A stretch of DNA of 64,000 bases from Maridesulfovibrio zosterae DSM 11974. Its GTDB lineage: Bacteria > Desulfobacterota > Desulfovibrionia > Desulfovibrionales > Desulfovibrionaceae. The position numbers and the translations under genes are program-made. Below the pieces are notes generated by a model. It had not been told where the DNA came from and made no database searches. It was given only the letters and a program-made list of their open reading frames with translations. The DNA lies in assembly GCF_000425265.1 (NCBI RefSeq), contig NZ_AUDC01000011.1, forward strand, positions 310,001 through 374,000, read 5' to 3'. Positions 1-8,911 of the stretch are shown here, one piece after another (the first letter of the stretch is position 1; each line of letters opens with the position of its first letter).

Positions 1-1624
1 TTCTAAAAATAGAAACATAACTTGCCTGCTCAGACGTGAGACTGGTATCCGAAAGCATATCAGCCATACCCAGAATAGAATTCATGGGAGTACGGATCTC
101 ATGACTCATCTGAGCCAAAAATTCACTTTTTGTACGATTGGCCACCTCTGCTCGGGCCATAGCATTCTCTAGCTTCTTCAAAGTCTCGGATATGTGCGCT
201 GAATTACGTTCTTCAACCTCCTTTGCCTTTAACAACTCAGATGCATAGCGCTGGAGATCTTCTTCATCCCTCTTACGATCAGTTACATCACGCACGACAC
301 TGAGCAAAGCATCTTGCCCTCTATACTTGATCTTACGTGAACGCACTTCACAGTAAACAGTTATCCCTGAACGGGTAATCATGGGACATCCAAAGCTGCC
401 AGTGCTGTTGCCAGCAAAGAGAGCATTCAGGACCCCACGCAAAGATTGACGCTCATAGGCAGGGACAAGTTCAAAAAAAGTCTTTTTCAAAAATTCGATC
501 CGCTCATACCCCAAATAAGCCTCGACAGTTGAATTAACTTCAAGGAAAAGACCATCTATATCGGTTATACAAACAAGATCACCTACGTTATCAAAAAAGA
601 ATTGATATTCCTCAAGTCCCTTAGTTTTGCGCAGGCTTTCCAGCATTGATGAAAGAGAATTGTTAAGAGCGTTAATTTCATACAGTCTGCTGCCTTTATC
701 TTCAAACTTTCCTTCATATCCTTTGGAAATATCTTCTGCAAAATCCATTATCGCACGCAAGGGGCGACTTAATTTTCGGCTGATATATAGAGAAACAAAA
801 ATGCTGAGTCCTATAACAGCGACAAAAAAAGGCAGCAGCAACCAAAAAGTTCCATACAAAGAATTGTTAAGTCTATCATTGGAAACAAAATATGAAAGTC
901 CGGGAACAAGAGAACTTCTAAAAAGTACTCCATCTATATTTCCGTCCAGAACAGCATCAGTTAAATCGTCATCACTATAATCGCCTTTAATCACATCAAG
1001 TTTCTCACCACTCAATAAATCATAAGCAATATTGTCATCAAACATTACCAGCCTTGCATCGACACTATTGGCAATAGAAGAAGATATTCTGGTTTCGGAA
1101 AGATTTACCTGACAGGCCGCACTACCGACAACTTCGGATCGACTTCGAATGGGGATGGAAAAAATAGTAATGAATTTACCGTCATTATCCCGGCAAAGAG
1201 AACAATTAAAGGGGGTCTCTTCAAGTGCTGAACGGAGTAAATTTTCATTATAAGGCTTTGAAGAAGAAGAAAAAATTCTTTTCTCCCCTTTGCGCATAAT
1301 AAAATAATCAACCCCTGCGGGAACCTGATTATATTCAATGAGTTTTTCTAAAAGAGGATAATCAACACCAAGCATCATCGTTACACGAATAGAATTATCA
1401 TGACCAAGTTCAGAAAGTCTTGACTTTGCCTGGTGCAAAAAACTGTAGACCTCAAGACTGTATTCTTCCCCCTCAGCCTTGACCCTATCCCCAAACTCAT
1501 TTTTCAAGCTGTTGATATAACTATAAGAAAACACTCCGCCTAAAGCAAAAGCAGTAAAAACAACTAATCCGCAAAGAGTTGCTGAAATTAGCGTGGACAG
1601 CCTGTAAGTGTTATTACTCTTCAT
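1..1624 (-). CDS. Membrane sensor histidine kinase (3' end outside window)
   Basis: Partial gene: 541 codons from the ATG at 1624 run off the left edge without a stop. In order I read a membrane segment (about residues 9-31), an extracytoplasmic sensing region with a short Cys-pair motif (CSLC), a second membrane segment (about 258-280) followed by a HAMP-like linker, a PAS domain (about 345-460), a coiled-coil linker and a HisKA box [10 protein letters not shown] whose phospho-acceptor is His508. The ATPase domain and anything beyond lie outside the window. It starts 23 bases after the stop of an upstream periplasmic ABC-type binding protein gene on the same strand, so the two are probably co-transcribed and the binding protein may present a ligand to this kinase (inference). 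The ligand is unknown. Confidence 0.9.
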   Translation of the reverse strand, partial: MKSNNTYRLSTLISATLCGLVVFTAFALGGVFSYSYINSLKNEFGDRVKAEGEEYSLEVYSFLHQAKSRLSELGHDNSIRVTMMLGVDYPLLEKLIEYNQVPAGVDYFIMRKGEKRIFSSSSKPYNENLLRSALEETPFNCSLCRDNDGKFITIFSIPIRSRSEVVGSAACQVNLSETRISSSIANSVDARLVMFDDNIAYDLLSGEKLDVIKGDYSDDDLTDAVLDGNIDGVLFRSSLVPGLSYFVSNDRLNNSLYGTFWLLLPFFVAVIGLSIFVSLYISRKLSRPLRAIMDFAEDISKGYEGKFEDKGSRLYEINALNNSLSSMLESLRKTKGLEEYQFFFDNVGDLVCITDIDGLFLEVNSTVEAYLGYERIEFLKKTFFELVPAYERQSLRGVLNALFAGNSTGSFGCPMITRSGITVYCEVRSRKIKYRGQDALLSVVRDVTDRKRDEEDLQRYASELLKAKEVEERNSAHISETLKKLENAMARAEVANRTKSEFLAQMSHEIRTPMNSILGMADMLSDTSLTSEQASYVSIFR

Positions 1625-1647
1625 ATATTGCAAGCTGGAAACCTTAT

Positions 1648-2706
1648 CTAATTATTATAAATAACATCAGCGGCCATCAACACATCAGAAGGAATTTCCA
1701 ACCCCAGTTCTTTAGCTCTTTTAAGATTAAATACTAGAGCATATCTTTGGGCATCTTCAATAGGAATATTACCAGGTGGCGTACCTTTCAAAATCCTTGC
1801 CACCATATTTCCTGCCTGACTGCCCATAAAAATAAAATCAACACCTGCACCACCAAGCATTCCAAGGCGGGCAAAGGAATAGTTTACAGGAATTCCTGGC
1901 TTGAGGCAGTTCTTAGCTGTCCATATAATAATTTCCGAAGTACTATAACTGTTGCCATTTTTATCCTTCAACACTGTCGCGACCGGATAAATTGTTCCGA
2001 TTTCGGGATCATTACAAACGGAGTGAATAGTATCAATGTATTCTTCCCACGATGAGGTAGATGCGGTCGCAACTTCAATTCCAGTATCAATACCTCGAAG
2101 TTCTATATCTATCTGCTTCATCACCGCAACTCCAGTTGGAGATGCATCTGAAATAATCATCGCCTTTTTTAAATCAGGCAGTATCATTTTCTGGACGCGG
2201 AATGCTTCAGCAATGTGAAGTTTCTCATATACCCCTGTAATATTATGCCCAGGTCTATTACGCGAGTTCATCCATTTTTTCTTTAAATTGTAATCTTCAG
2301 GCTGCCCGTTCATCCCAGAAAAAACTACACTTACCCCTGTATCTAAAAGATCAAGTCCAACAGTGGCAAAAGCATTGTCATCTAATAAAACTACGACATC
2401 TGGTTTAAGCTGATCAATTTCCGATAAGACTTTATCAGCCTCTTTACGGATCAACTCAGGTGTATTGTTAACCTTTTTCGTATCCATGGCATAAGATAGG
2501 ATATCTATATTCTTCCCATCAATGAAGCCATGCTTTGCAAGAGCTTCCACCACCCCTTGATGCTGTGGAGAACCACAAATATTCTTCAGGCTGTAGCTAT
2601 GTATTATCAAAATTTTTTTTACATTTTCTTTAGATGCATAAGCAAAAGAACATATACTTAATATTATCAATACAAAATTAAGGCCTATGGTACCAAGTTT
2701 ATTCAT
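1648..2706 (-). CDS. ABC transporter substrate-binding protein (ABC_sub_bind family)
   Basis: Predicted periplasmic binding protein of 352 residues. The open frame extends further upstream, but I place the start at the ATG at 2706, which follows a GGAG ribosome site and begins directly with a Sec signal peptide ending near SFAYAS. The mature protein opens with [10 protein letters not shown] and contains two alpha/beta lobes typical of the ABC_sub_bind/YtrX-like family ([45 protein letters not shown]). No permease or ATPase gene lies next to it. The only close partner is the sensor kinase just downstream, which suggests a sensory rather than a transport role (inference). The ligand cannot be read from the sequence. 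Confidence 0.85.
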   Translation of the reverse strand: MNKLGTIGLNFVLIILSICSFAYASKENVKKILIIHSYSLKNICGSPQHQGVVEALAKHGFIDGKNIDILSYAMDTKKVNNTPELIRKEADKVLSEIDQLKPDVVVLLDDNAFATVGLDLLDTGVSVVFSGMNGQPEDYNLKKKWMNSRNRPGHNITGVYEKLHIAEAFRVQKMILPDLKKAMIISDASPTGVAVMKQIDIELRGIDTGIEVATASTSSWEEYIDTIHSVCNDPEIGTIYPVATVLKDKNGNSYSTSEIIIWTAKNCLKPGIPVNYSFARLGMLGGAGVDFIFMGSQAGNMVARILKGTPPGNIPIEDAQRYALVFNLKRAKELGLEIPSDVLMAADVIYNN

Positions 2707-2851
2707 GGCTACTCCATTTTGCAAAAAACAATATACTGTGAACAACGAAAATATAAACTTTGTAAGTTCAACTGTAACACTTTTCATACATTTAAAAATA
2801 AAAACATACCCAACACAAGTGATTAGATAAATAAACACTATAAATAATAAG

Positions 2852-3901
2852 CTAAAATTCTAAATAAAAATTACCACTGACAGGTAAATGATCTGAAGAA
2901 GGTATGCCTTCAATAATTTTACTTTTATCAAGATGAAGACCATTTGAATAAAAAATAAAATCGTATCGATGCTTTCTCTCTGGGAAAGTATAATTGTAAT
3001 GTATATCTGCGATAGAACTATTTTGCGTACTTCTAATTTCTTCTATCCCATCTAAATTATCCCAAAGAGTATTCATAAACGGTTCCTGCTGCATATCTAC
3101 TTCAGGCACAGGAGTCCCTCTGATATAGGCTTGAAAATTAAAATCTCCACCAATAATAAATTCATGCCCTGCTCCTTGGCTTTTGATCCAATTCACCAAA
3201 AAATTTGTCTGAGCGACTCGAGCCGATCTACTCCAGACGCAAAGGTGGACATTATATATGTCAATAATTCGCCCTCCAAGATCTATCCCCACCTTCTGCA
3301 TTGTTGACTTCCAAAGCAGAGGATAATAAAAAATATTGAGCATCCAGTTTTCGAAGTTCGATTTGGCTGAAGTCTGGGTATAATAATTTGAAACAATAGG
3401 ATACTTTGAAATAATTACAGTTGCCTTCTTTATTTTATGTTCTTTACGCAGCGGGAAGTACATGTTCCAATCGACAACAGGTGCAGCATACTTCCATCCA
3501 AGCCCCTTCATGATATAATCGAGTTGATTTAAATACCACGAACGTTTTGAATTCAAGTCAACTTCCTGCAACAGAACAATCTCAGCTCTTTGACTTTTTA
3601 TCATCGCTATCATGCAGTCTAGATTTTTAATAAAAAAAGACCTTGGATGATAATCAGCTAAAGTATGCTGTATTGGGCCGGCAGCAAATCCCATATTATA
3701 GCTGATTATTTTTATATGCTCTGAACTCAAATCAGGTACACCTAATTCAGTTGAGTACGTTATAATCTCACCTTTGTTTATAGAATCTATCTTATAATCC
3801 GCGTCCGAATACCACTTTACGACTATCCAAACACATATAAAAAAAAGAACAATTAAAAAAATAAGTGTAAATATTTTAAAAAAAGTATAAACATTATTCA
3901 T
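2852..3901 (-). CDS. Membrane-anchored endonuclease/exonuclease/phosphatase (EEP) family protein
   Basis: 349 residues with an N-terminal membrane anchor (about residues 9-29, FTLIFLIVLFFICVWIVV) followed by an EEP-fold catalytic domain. Metal and catalytic motifs are visible: LLQEVDLNS (metal-binding Glu), GGDFNFQ (Asp/Asn pair) and SSDHLPVSG (catalytic Asp-His near the C terminus). The family includes DNases, phosphoinositide and sphingomyelin phosphatases and other phosphodiesterases, so the substrate is not defined; the anchor puts the domain outside the cytoplasmic membrane. The start at 3901 has an AGAGG ribosome site. It is divergent from the solute-binding protein gene at 3947, with only 45 bases between the two start codons. 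Confidence 0.85.
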   Translation of the reverse strand: MNNVYTFFKIFTLIFLIVLFFICVWIVVKWYSDADYKIDSINKGEIITYSTELGVPDLSSEHIKIISYNMGFAAGPIQHTLADYHPRSFFIKNLDCMIAMIKSQRAEIVLLQEVDLNSKRSWYLNQLDYIMKGLGWKYAAPVVDWNMYFPLRKEHKIKKATVIISKYPIVSNYYTQTSAKSNFENWMLNIFYYPLLWKSTMQKVGIDLGGRIIDIYNVHLCVWSRSARVAQTNFLVNWIKSQGAGHEFIIGGDFNFQAYIRGTPVPEVDMQQEPFMNTLWDNLDGIEEIRSTQNSSIADIHYNYTFPERKHRYDFIFYSNGLHLDKSKIIEGIPSSDHLPVSGNFYLEF

Positions 3902-3946
3902 TACAACCTCTCAAGCAAGTGTTTAATTACTTGCTGACAAAACAAA

Positions 3947-4714
3947 ATGGATATGCATAGAAAATTTTTAAAAATAATGATTGTAGTGACACTGATAACA
4001 TCCTGTTTATCAGCTATATCGTATGCAACTCCGCCTGAACAGGAACATATCAAAATACTTTTTGGGTATAGATTCCCTCCATTTTATACTGTTAGCTCCA
4101 AAAGATCCCCTTCAAACTCTTTACGGGGTATTTTTATAGATGTGCTTAAAAAATTCGAAAAAAAACATCCAGAATATATAATTCAATATAAATGTCTGCC
4201 ACGTGCTCGTATATCAAAAGTATTGGCAGAAGGTGGTGGAGATGCCTTTGCTTTATCAAGTCCAATGTTTTTAAACAATGAGATAGTTGATAAATATACT
4301 GCGTCATCTCCATTATGGGAAGTTGGGGACCACCTGCTAGTCAAAAAAGACTCTCCAATTGCTGAGTCAGGCTTAAATTCTTTAATTGGTAAAAAAATTG
4401 CTGTACTTCATGGCAATGGATACGGTCTCTTAGATGAATATTTTAGCAGCGGTCTAATAAAAAAACATGCCGTATATGCAACTTCACAACAACTTATGCT
4501 TGTTTTAAAAGGTAGAGTTGATGCTGCTATATGTAATAAATCAACACTTCCTGATCTTATAAAAAGCTCAAAGCTTTCAATGGATGATTTTAAGATCATT
4601 GAATCACCGCTTTATACATTTAAACTTCACCTGCTAATAAAAAGCACTAAAAAAAAATTTATTAAAGACTTCAATGAATTTGTCGAAAAAGAGCAGTTAC
4701 CAGTCATTAAATAA
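3947..4714 (+). CDS. Periplasmic solute-binding protein, family 3 (amino-acid-type)
   Basis: 255 residues with an N-terminal signal peptide (cleavage probably after AISYA, about residue 27). The rest has the SBP_bac_3 pattern: an early FPPFYT motif, RGIFIDVLKKFEKKHP, a hinge followed by LIGKKIAVLHGNGYG, and a C-terminal helix. No permease or ATPase is adjacent, so it is an orphan; similar orphans in delta-proteobacteria are often sensory or accessory proteins. No good Shine-Dalgarno precedes the first ATG, and an ATG two codons later is possible. The gene ends at a GC-rich hairpin that appears to serve mainly the opposite strand. Confidence 0.8.
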   Translation: MDMHRKFLKIMIVVTLITSCLSAISYATPPEQEHIKILFGYRFPPFYTVSSKRSPSNSLRGIFIDVLKKFEKKHPEYIIQYKCLPRARISKVLAEGGGDAFALSSPMFLNNEIVDKYTASSPLWEVGDHLLVKKDSPIAESGLNSLIGKKIAVLHGNGYGLLDEYFSSGLIKKHAVYATSQQLMLVLKGRVDAAICNKSTLPDLIKSSKLSMDDFKIIESPLYTFKLHLLIKSTKKKFIKDFNEFVEKEQLPVIK

Positions 4715-4717
4715 AAT

Positions 4718-4743
4718 CCCGGAAGGCCTACTGGCCTTCCGGG
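4718..4743 (-). terminator. Rho-independent terminator hairpin
   Basis: Perfect 11-bp stem CCCGGAAGGCC / GGCCTTCCGGG with a TACT loop. On the minus strand it is followed by ATTTTATTTAA, a usable U-rich tail; on the plus strand the tail is A-rich. It therefore ends minus-strand transcription (the 57-codon gene) and can at most assist the plus-strand gene ending at 4714. Confidence 0.8.
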
Positions 4744-4901
4744 AAATATAAAGGACAATTCTTTCCTTCGATGCGTACCAACCGTATTGGCTTGGGGTCC
4801 TTAATTTTTACTGGGTTAAAGCTGCGATAAATCTGAAATCCTGAGTTCAAAAGAAACATTCCACTGAGCAAAACAAGGCCCAACGCCAAAGTATTCCGCA
4901 T
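4728..4901 (-). CDS. Small single-pass membrane or exported protein, 57 residues
   Basis: Short ORF read directly from the minus strand. It begins with ATG after a very strong ribosome site (GGAGG, 6 bases before the ATG). The product starts MRNTLALGLVLLSGMFLL, one hydrophobic segment or an uncleaved signal anchor, then a polar tail rich in Lys/Pro/Arg ending IEGKNCPLYFPEGQ. Its TAG stop lies in the loop region of the terminator hairpin at 4718-4743, so the last codons form one arm of the stem. I recognise no family. The ribosome site plus the dedicated terminator argue that it is real and not a chance frame. It could be the second gene of a two-gene unit with the 70-residue ORF at 5001-5213. 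Confidence 0.6.
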   Translation of the reverse strand: MRNTLALGLVLLSGMFLLNSGFQIYRSFNPVKIKDPKPIRLVRIEGKNCPLYFPEGQ

Positions 4902-5000
4902 TTACTAACCTCCGTCAGGAATAATTTTCACATTAAATAATAAATGCAAAAATGACGCCTGCAGAGATAGCTCTAGATAATTAAAGACATTTCAACTTGA

Positions 5001-5213
5001 TTACGTATGCCTGGGCAATTTTTGCCCGCTCCATATTATTGCTACAGGTAAACTCAACGTAAAGATATTTACCCTTACTGGGATACGGACCACAACATTA
5101 ACAATATTCCCATCTTTCAATATTATTTTCATTTCCGCATACAAAATTGTTATACGAATAAGGACAGACAGGATCGTAACCATTATAAACATTTTCATCA
5201 CATTATAATTCAT
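5001..5213 (-). CDS. Possible small membrane protein, 70 residues
   Basis: An open frame on the minus strand, best started at the ATG at 5213 because a GGAAGAG ribosome site lies just before it; the frame itself stays open to 5291. The product is strongly hydrophobic, with a first segment MFIMVTILSVLIRITILYA and a second IFTLSLPVAIIW joined by a short charged stretch. It is followed 99 bases later by the 57-codon gene and its terminator, so a small two-gene minus-strand unit is plausible. No family recognised. AT-rich DNA often gives hydrophobic chance frames, so confidence is low. Confidence 0.35.
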   Translation of the reverse strand: MNYNVMKMFIMVTILSVLIRITILYAEMKIILKDGNIVNVVVRIPVRVNIFTLSLPVAIIWSGQKLPRHT

Positions 5214-5292
5214 GCTACTCTTCCATTCGAAAGTAACGATAAGCAACTTATAAATTAAAATTGTCTCAGCAATATGCAGGAGAAAATTCATA

Positions 5293-5871
5293 ATGCTCAG
5301 GATACCAGTCTTATTTTTTATAATACTATTCTCAGCGACTTCAAGTTCGGCTCAAGAATATCCATCTTTAAATAATCTAAAAAGACCGCGTTATGGCATC
5401 ACAGAATATGAAAATAAATCGCCATCAAAAAATATTAATTCAACCAAAAACAATGCAATACAGATGGATAAAATCAATAATTCACGTTTTGCAGGAAAAT
5501 TTAAAGGAAAGGTTACTGTTCACTATAAAGACACGATGATTACCACAGAAGCAACTATAGTTATCTCCGTAGATACTGAAGACCGTAACAGTCACTATGA
5601 TCATTATTTATTGCCATCAAACGAGCAATATCTTGAAAATATATGGAAACTGGATCAATACAATGTTTTTCGTTCAATCACTATTTCAGACAACACTGTC
5701 TATGTTACAGATTTAATTAAATACGAAAATGGAGGCGGAAATTCTCAGATACGGACACTGGTTTTTACCAATGACTATTCTGCTCTTACTTTTCTAAAAA
5801 CTGAATTTGATGACTCTGCAACCTCTCAGGCTACAGGACAGATAGTAGGAAGATTCATACGAGTTGATTAA
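5293..5871 (+). CDS. Hypothetical secreted protein
   Basis: 192 residues, not recognised. It has a clear signal peptide (MLRIPVLFFIILFSATSSSA, cleavage before QEYPS), then a low-complexity Asn/Lys-rich linker (about residues 35-65), then a compact beta-rich domain of about 120 residues starting FAGKFKGKVTVHYKD and ending with VGRFIRVD. AGGAG lies 10 bases upstream of the ATG. The beta-strand pattern (GKFKGKVTVHY, TTEATIVISVD) suggests a small periplasmic barrel or lipocalin-like fold, but this is only an impression. The gene stands alone, divergent from the small minus-strand ORFs. Confidence 0.75.
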   Translation: MLRIPVLFFIILFSATSSSAQEYPSLNNLKRPRYGITEYENKSPSKNINSTKNNAIQMDKINNSRFAGKFKGKVTVHYKDTMITTEATIVISVDTEDRNSHYDHYLLPSNEQYLENIWKLDQYNVFRSITISDNTVYVTDLIKYENGGGNSQIRTLVFTNDYSALTFLKTEFDDSATSQATGQIVGRFIRVD

Positions 5872-6159
5872 ATTCTATACAATTAATGAATTCCACTGCT
5901 CCAAATCAAGGAGTAGACTGGGGACATCTGAGGAAAAGACTAGTCGCTCATGGATAGTAAATGACGAAGTATTATGTTTTTGTACTACTCAGTAATGCTA
6001 AAAAAGACATTACAAGCAAGTGGCAATAAGATTAGATTTACAAAACATTTTTTGGAAGAAAATATTTTCATCATTGATGGTGCAAGATAAACTTGAAAAG
6101 TACCTGTTTTTATTTCATAATCACTTGATAAATGACCATAGTAAATTGGAGTTATATTA

Positions 6160-6498
6160 ATGTACATTCTAAAAAAAGGCCAAGACAATAAATTTCAGGA
6201 CCTTATACCATTAGGTGAAACTGACTGGCCAGATAATGTTAAAGCGGAAATCTGCGAATTTTTCAAAAACGCAGGCGTAGATGATCCCATGACTCAGAAA
6301 CTTGTTGAACCTGGATTACAGGGGTTCAGATTTAAAAATAGTAAAGAAGAAATTGATTGGGATGATGTTGTTGCTTATTTCAAATACGAAGCTCTGAGCG
6401 TATTGGTAATGCACGACGACAAATTCAAAGAAAAGGCAGAAAAACTGTATACTGAATTTTTTGCCGATCACAAATTTAAAGTCTGGAATAGAGATTAA
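6160..6498 (+). CDS. Hypothetical cytoplasmic protein, 112 residues
   Basis: Start ATG with a GGAG site 8 bases upstream. The product is acidic and soluble (MYILKKGQDNKFQDL... KFKVWNRD), with predicted helices and no membrane segment, Cys cluster or recognisable catalytic motif. A good terminator follows. The 288 bases before it hold no gene I can support. Function unknown. Confidence 0.7.
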   Translation: MYILKKGQDNKFQDLIPLGETDWPDNVKAEICEFFKNAGVDDPMTQKLVEPGLQGFRFKNSKEEIDWDDVVAYFKYEALSVLVMHDDKFKEKAEKLYTEFFADHKFKVWNRD

Positions 6499-6517
6499 CC
6501 CAGAGAAACAAATACTT

Positions 6518-6562
6518 AAGCCTCATCTATCTGCAAATGCAAAATTGACGAGGCTTTTTTAT
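6518..6562. terminator. Bidirectional terminator between convergent genes
   Basis: Stem AAGCCTC / GAGGCTT (6518-6524 with 6550-6556) followed by a T run on the plus strand. It sits between the 112-residue gene ending at 6498 and the minus-strand gene ending at 6575. The loop is long (25 bases), which lowers certainty. Confidence 0.6.
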
Positions 6563-6574
6563 TAGATACTAGTC

Positions 6575-7303
6575 TTAAACAGGGAGATCAAATTTAATAC
6601 CTAATCCAGTAAGCAACACTTGCAGAGCTTGTTCAGAACCGCTCCACCCTGCAGCACATTCAGGACTCAGGCTGATGGTCAGACTTTTTATAACATCTGC
6701 ATCAATTGCTTTACGTAGTGCCACTCCCCATCCGGAGATGTACTCGTCTGTAAAAAGGCGCCCCATTTCTCCATTTGTCATACGACTAAAAAAATAATCC
6801 AGATCCAGATTAAAAATCCAGTTCCCTGTCAATCCACCAATAGCTGAAGGAAATTCCCAAGGATCATATGCGGCGTAACGAACGGAGTTAGGTGCAGAGC
6901 CCTTGCCATGAGTAGCAAATGCCCAGTCAGTTATTTTATCCTTATATCTTTCAATGAATAATCCCAGATAATTATCCCATCTAAAAAGCGGAGTTACAGA
7001 AAAAAAATCATTTTCATAACCACAGGCCAGATAGTCTACAATAGTCATATCTTCAAAGTTATCATGTGGAAAATGCCGGTAATCTTTATCCGAAAATAAT
7101 GCATCAAAATGTCTATCCACATGAAAAAGGCTCAGCTCTTTTTCTCTTTTAAGACAATCCAACCAGCACCATAACGCCCCTCTGTGATTATCCATGATAA
7201 AAATATTATCCTGCTTCCATAAAAAATTAAGATTTATTGCTGTAGAATGATTACGCCCTTGAAAATCTACGATCCACTCTCCCATATTACCCTCACTATC
7301 CAT
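6575..7303 (-). CDS. UPF0489 family protein
   Basis: 242 residues resembling the UPF0489 (C5orf22-like) family, which has an arginase/deacetylase-like pattern of acidic and His residues. Visible motifs are IFIMDNHRGALWCW, FHVDRHFDALF (His-x-Asp-x-x-x-Asp type) and FNLDLDYFFS near residue 165, likely metal-binding. No enzymatic activity is established for the family as far as I know. No signal peptide, so cytoplasmic. The start is either the ATG at 7303 (GAG site 7 bases upstream) or the ATG six codons later (GAGGG site just before it); I kept the longer form. Monocistronic, ending at a shared terminator. Confidence 0.7.
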   Translation of the reverse strand: MDSEGNMGEWIVDFQGRNHSTAINLNFLWKQDNIFIMDNHRGALWCWLDCLKREKELSLFHVDRHFDALFSDKDYRHFPHDNFEDMTIVDYLACGYENDFFSVTPLFRWDNYLGLFIERYKDKITDWAFATHGKGSAPNSVRYAAYDPWEFPSAIGGLTGNWIFNLDLDYFFSRMTNGEMGRLFTDEYISGWGVALRKAIDADVIKSLTISLSPECAAGWSGSEQALQVLLTGLGIKFDLPV

Positions 7304-7478
7304 AATTTATCTCAGCTATGTAATTGCCCTGCAAATCTTTATCAGCCCATATAATGCGGTCCAATGCATCAAACAGTACCGCATAAAAAACTTTCATTAA
7401 ATAACTATAGAAGTCAAAATAAATGTAATGCCGATATATTGAAATGTTTTGCAGACATATTTTATGGTCAAATTAATT

Positions 7479-7500
7479 AAGCCGCCCGAACGGGCGGCTT
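7479..7500 (-). terminator. GC-rich terminator hairpin
   Basis: 9-bp stem AAGCCGCCC / GGGCGGCTT with a 4-base loop. The minus-strand tail TTAATTAATTT is moderately U-rich; the plus-strand tail is not, so minus-strand use is favoured. Confidence 0.55.
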
Positions 7501-7590
7501 AGATGGGGGATGAGAGATGGATAAAGTGTGTTAGATGAGATCAACTGTTTCGAGTCGGCAACAGGGGAGAAGCCGACCGAAATTTTAAAA
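7479..7590 (-). ncRNA. Candidate small RNA or long 3'UTR ending in a terminator hairpin
   Basis: Read on the minus strand, a hairpin (GTCGGC arms) is followed by about 50 bases of C/U-rich, apparently unpaired sequence containing CTCCCC and TCCCCC, then a 9-bp hairpin AAGCCGCCC / GGGCGGCTT and the tail TTAATTAATTT. C-rich single-stranded patches flanked by stems are common in small RNAs that pair with Shine-Dalgarno sequences. No promoter was identified, so this is only a candidate; processing from the 7657-7824 transcript is an equal possibility. Confidence 0.22.
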
Positions 7591-7656
7591 TTTTATTATT
7601 AAGTTTCCGCACCAACTTCGAAAACATTTTTGTAAACTGTAACTAAACATTAATTT

Positions 7657-7824
7657 TCACTTTAGGCTATTAATATCGAGAGGACATCCACACTCAGGAC
7701 AAATTCTAATTGTCTTGCCGAATGTTGAACCCATCACCCAGAAACGGGTGAACCAGTCTGTGGATTTCTTATTCTGGTACTGCACCATGACCCGGTTGCC
7801 GCACTTGCAAAATCTTTCCTGCAT
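7657..7824 (-). CDS. Small Cys-pair (zinc-ribbon-like) protein, 55 residues
   Basis: The frame is open to 7893, but the ATG at 7824 has an excellent AGGAGG site 5 bases upstream, whereas the 7893 start has none, so I favour the 55-residue form. The product has two Cys pairs, CKCG near residue 6 and CPECGCP near residue 43, separated by a basic/aromatic middle part, a pattern that suggests a zinc ribbon. No known family. It could be a regulator or ribosome-associated protein. It is monocistronic. Confidence 0.65.
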   Translation of the reverse strand: MQERFCKCGNRVMVQYQNKKSTDWFTRFWVMGSTFGKTIRICPECGCPLDINSLK

Positions 7825-8012
7825 GAATGCCTCCTGCTCATTTAGCTTATCTGAAAAGAAAAGGTCTTCACCTTCTCGCTGAACTCTCGCCATGTGACGA
7901 CTTCAATTAATCACAACAAAACACCTATGTCAATCTAAAATAAACACTAGATAAACAAAAAGAATACACTTTCAATATAAATCGCTTTAATACGAATACT
8001 TAAAATAAAAAA

Positions 8013-8035
8013 AAGCCTCCCAAAAAAGGAGGCTT
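8013..8035 (-). terminator. Rho-independent terminator of the S24 repressor gene
   Basis: Perfect 8-bp stem AAGCCTCC / GGAGGCTT followed on the minus strand by a run of eight T residues. It lies 57 bases after the repressor stop codon. Confidence 0.85.
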
Positions 8036-8091
8036 CAAGAAATTCGAATTTTAAAATCCAGCAACAAACAGCTAATCAGGATCAAATAGAA

Positions 8092-8748
8092 TTAGTGATA
8101 CTCGCGAGAAACCCAGACCACTTGCCCGAGCACTCTGACATTTTCAAGTTCATCTCCCCCTAGATAAATGGGAGAATAATCTTTATTATCGCTATGTAAT
8201 ACAACCTGACCGGGTCTCTTCTCAACCCGTTTAACCATAACAGTATCCTCAACGCCTACAGCATAAATACCACCGGCAAGAATATTCTGTCGCGACTGAT
8301 CCAATAAAACAATGTCACCTTCTTTGAGTTCTGGCTCCATACTGTTTCCATATACTTCCATAAGTACCATATGAGAAGGATTGCCTTTGCTTCCGATCCA
8401 GTCTTTGCGAAATGCATAATACCCTTCTACCTGACCGCCGGTTTCAAAAGATCCTCCTCCGGCAGAAAGACGGGCCGCAACTTTTGGAATACGTTCAAAT
8501 TCCCCTGCGAACTCTTCTGCACTGACCTCCGGGCGAGGCGCTCCTAGACCTGATTCAAGCCAGGTTGAGTCTATATTATATCTTACAGAAAGCTCAAGAA
8601 TCCATCGAGGAGGAACCATCCCCTTCTTCTTAACCAATGAAATAGCAGCCCGCCCGACACCAAGTTCACGAGCAAGCTGCGCCTGTGTTGAAATATCAGT
8701 CTGACTTTTAAGTCTTTCAAAAAATGAATCGAAATCTTTATTTTGCAT
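8092..8748 (-). CDS. CI/LexA-like transcriptional repressor with S24 peptidase domain
   Basis: 218 residues. The N-terminal helix-turn-helix (about residues 18-40, TQAQLARELGVGRAAIS) is of the phage CI-repressor type. A linker contains a possible Ala-Gly self-cleavage site (Ala96-Gly97 in LSAGGG). The C-terminal S24 domain has the nucleophile Ser136 in YGNSMEP and the general base Lys173 in VMVKRVE. In this family RecA-stimulated self-cleavage relieves repression, so a DNA-damage-responsive or housekeeping regulon is likely. A GGGGAA ribosome site precedes the ATG. A perfect 17-bp palindrome lies 35 bases upstream of the ATG, which suggests autoregulation and control of the divergent 99-residue gene. 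No phage genes surround it, so it is probably a chromosomal regulator. Confidence 0.88.
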   Translation of the reverse strand: MQNKDFDSFFERLKSQTDISTQAQLARELGVGRAAISLVKKKGMVPPRWILELSVRYNIDSTWLESGLGAPRPEVSAEEFAGEFERIPKVAARLSAGGGSFETGGQVEGYYAFRKDWIGSKGNPSHMVLMEVYGNSMEPELKEGDIVLLDQSRQNILAGGIYAVGVEDTVMVKRVEKRPGQVVLHSDNKDYSPIYLGGDELENVRVLGQVVWVSREYH

Positions 8749-8782
8749 TGCTTCCCCGTATTAATATATATTTAACAGCAAC

Positions 8783-8799
8783 GTTAACCTATGGTTAAC
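8783..8799. promoter_or_regulatory. Likely operator of the S24 repressor
   Basis: Perfect inverted repeat GTTAACC-TAT-GGTTAAC in the 160-bp divergent intergenic region between the S24 repressor and the gene at 8912. Size and symmetry fit a CI/LexA-type dimer site. Binding by this repressor is inferred from position only. Confidence 0.6.
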
Positions 8800-8911
8800 A
8801 CACGCAAAACATTATCGCAACCATTTTGTAAACAGACAACGCTTTTAAAAAAAAATTATTTGTAGTAAAGAGCACGAATAGTTAAGAGATATTCACTTTG
8901 GAGTTTTTTTG

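Larger units (their letters stand above)
7304..7656. other. Intergenic region with two hairpins
   Basis: No credible coding frame. It contains a strong GC hairpin (7479-7500), a second inverted repeat GTCGGC / GCCGAC (7554-7559 with 7572-7577) and an AT-rich stretch (about 7580-7600). On the minus strand the segment between the hairpins is C/U-rich. It may be the 3' untranslated region of the gene at 7657-7824 or carry a small RNA. Confidence 0.5.

Noticed and set aside
627-980. Plus-strand ORF of 117 residues
   Set aside because: It lies wholly inside the minus-strand sensor kinase gene, whose frame shows clear PAS/HAMP and kinase motifs.
5985-6188. Minus-strand ORF of 67 residues overlapping the start of the 112-residue gene
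   Set aside because: It overlaps the start of the 6160 gene, which has its own ribosome site, and has no family features.
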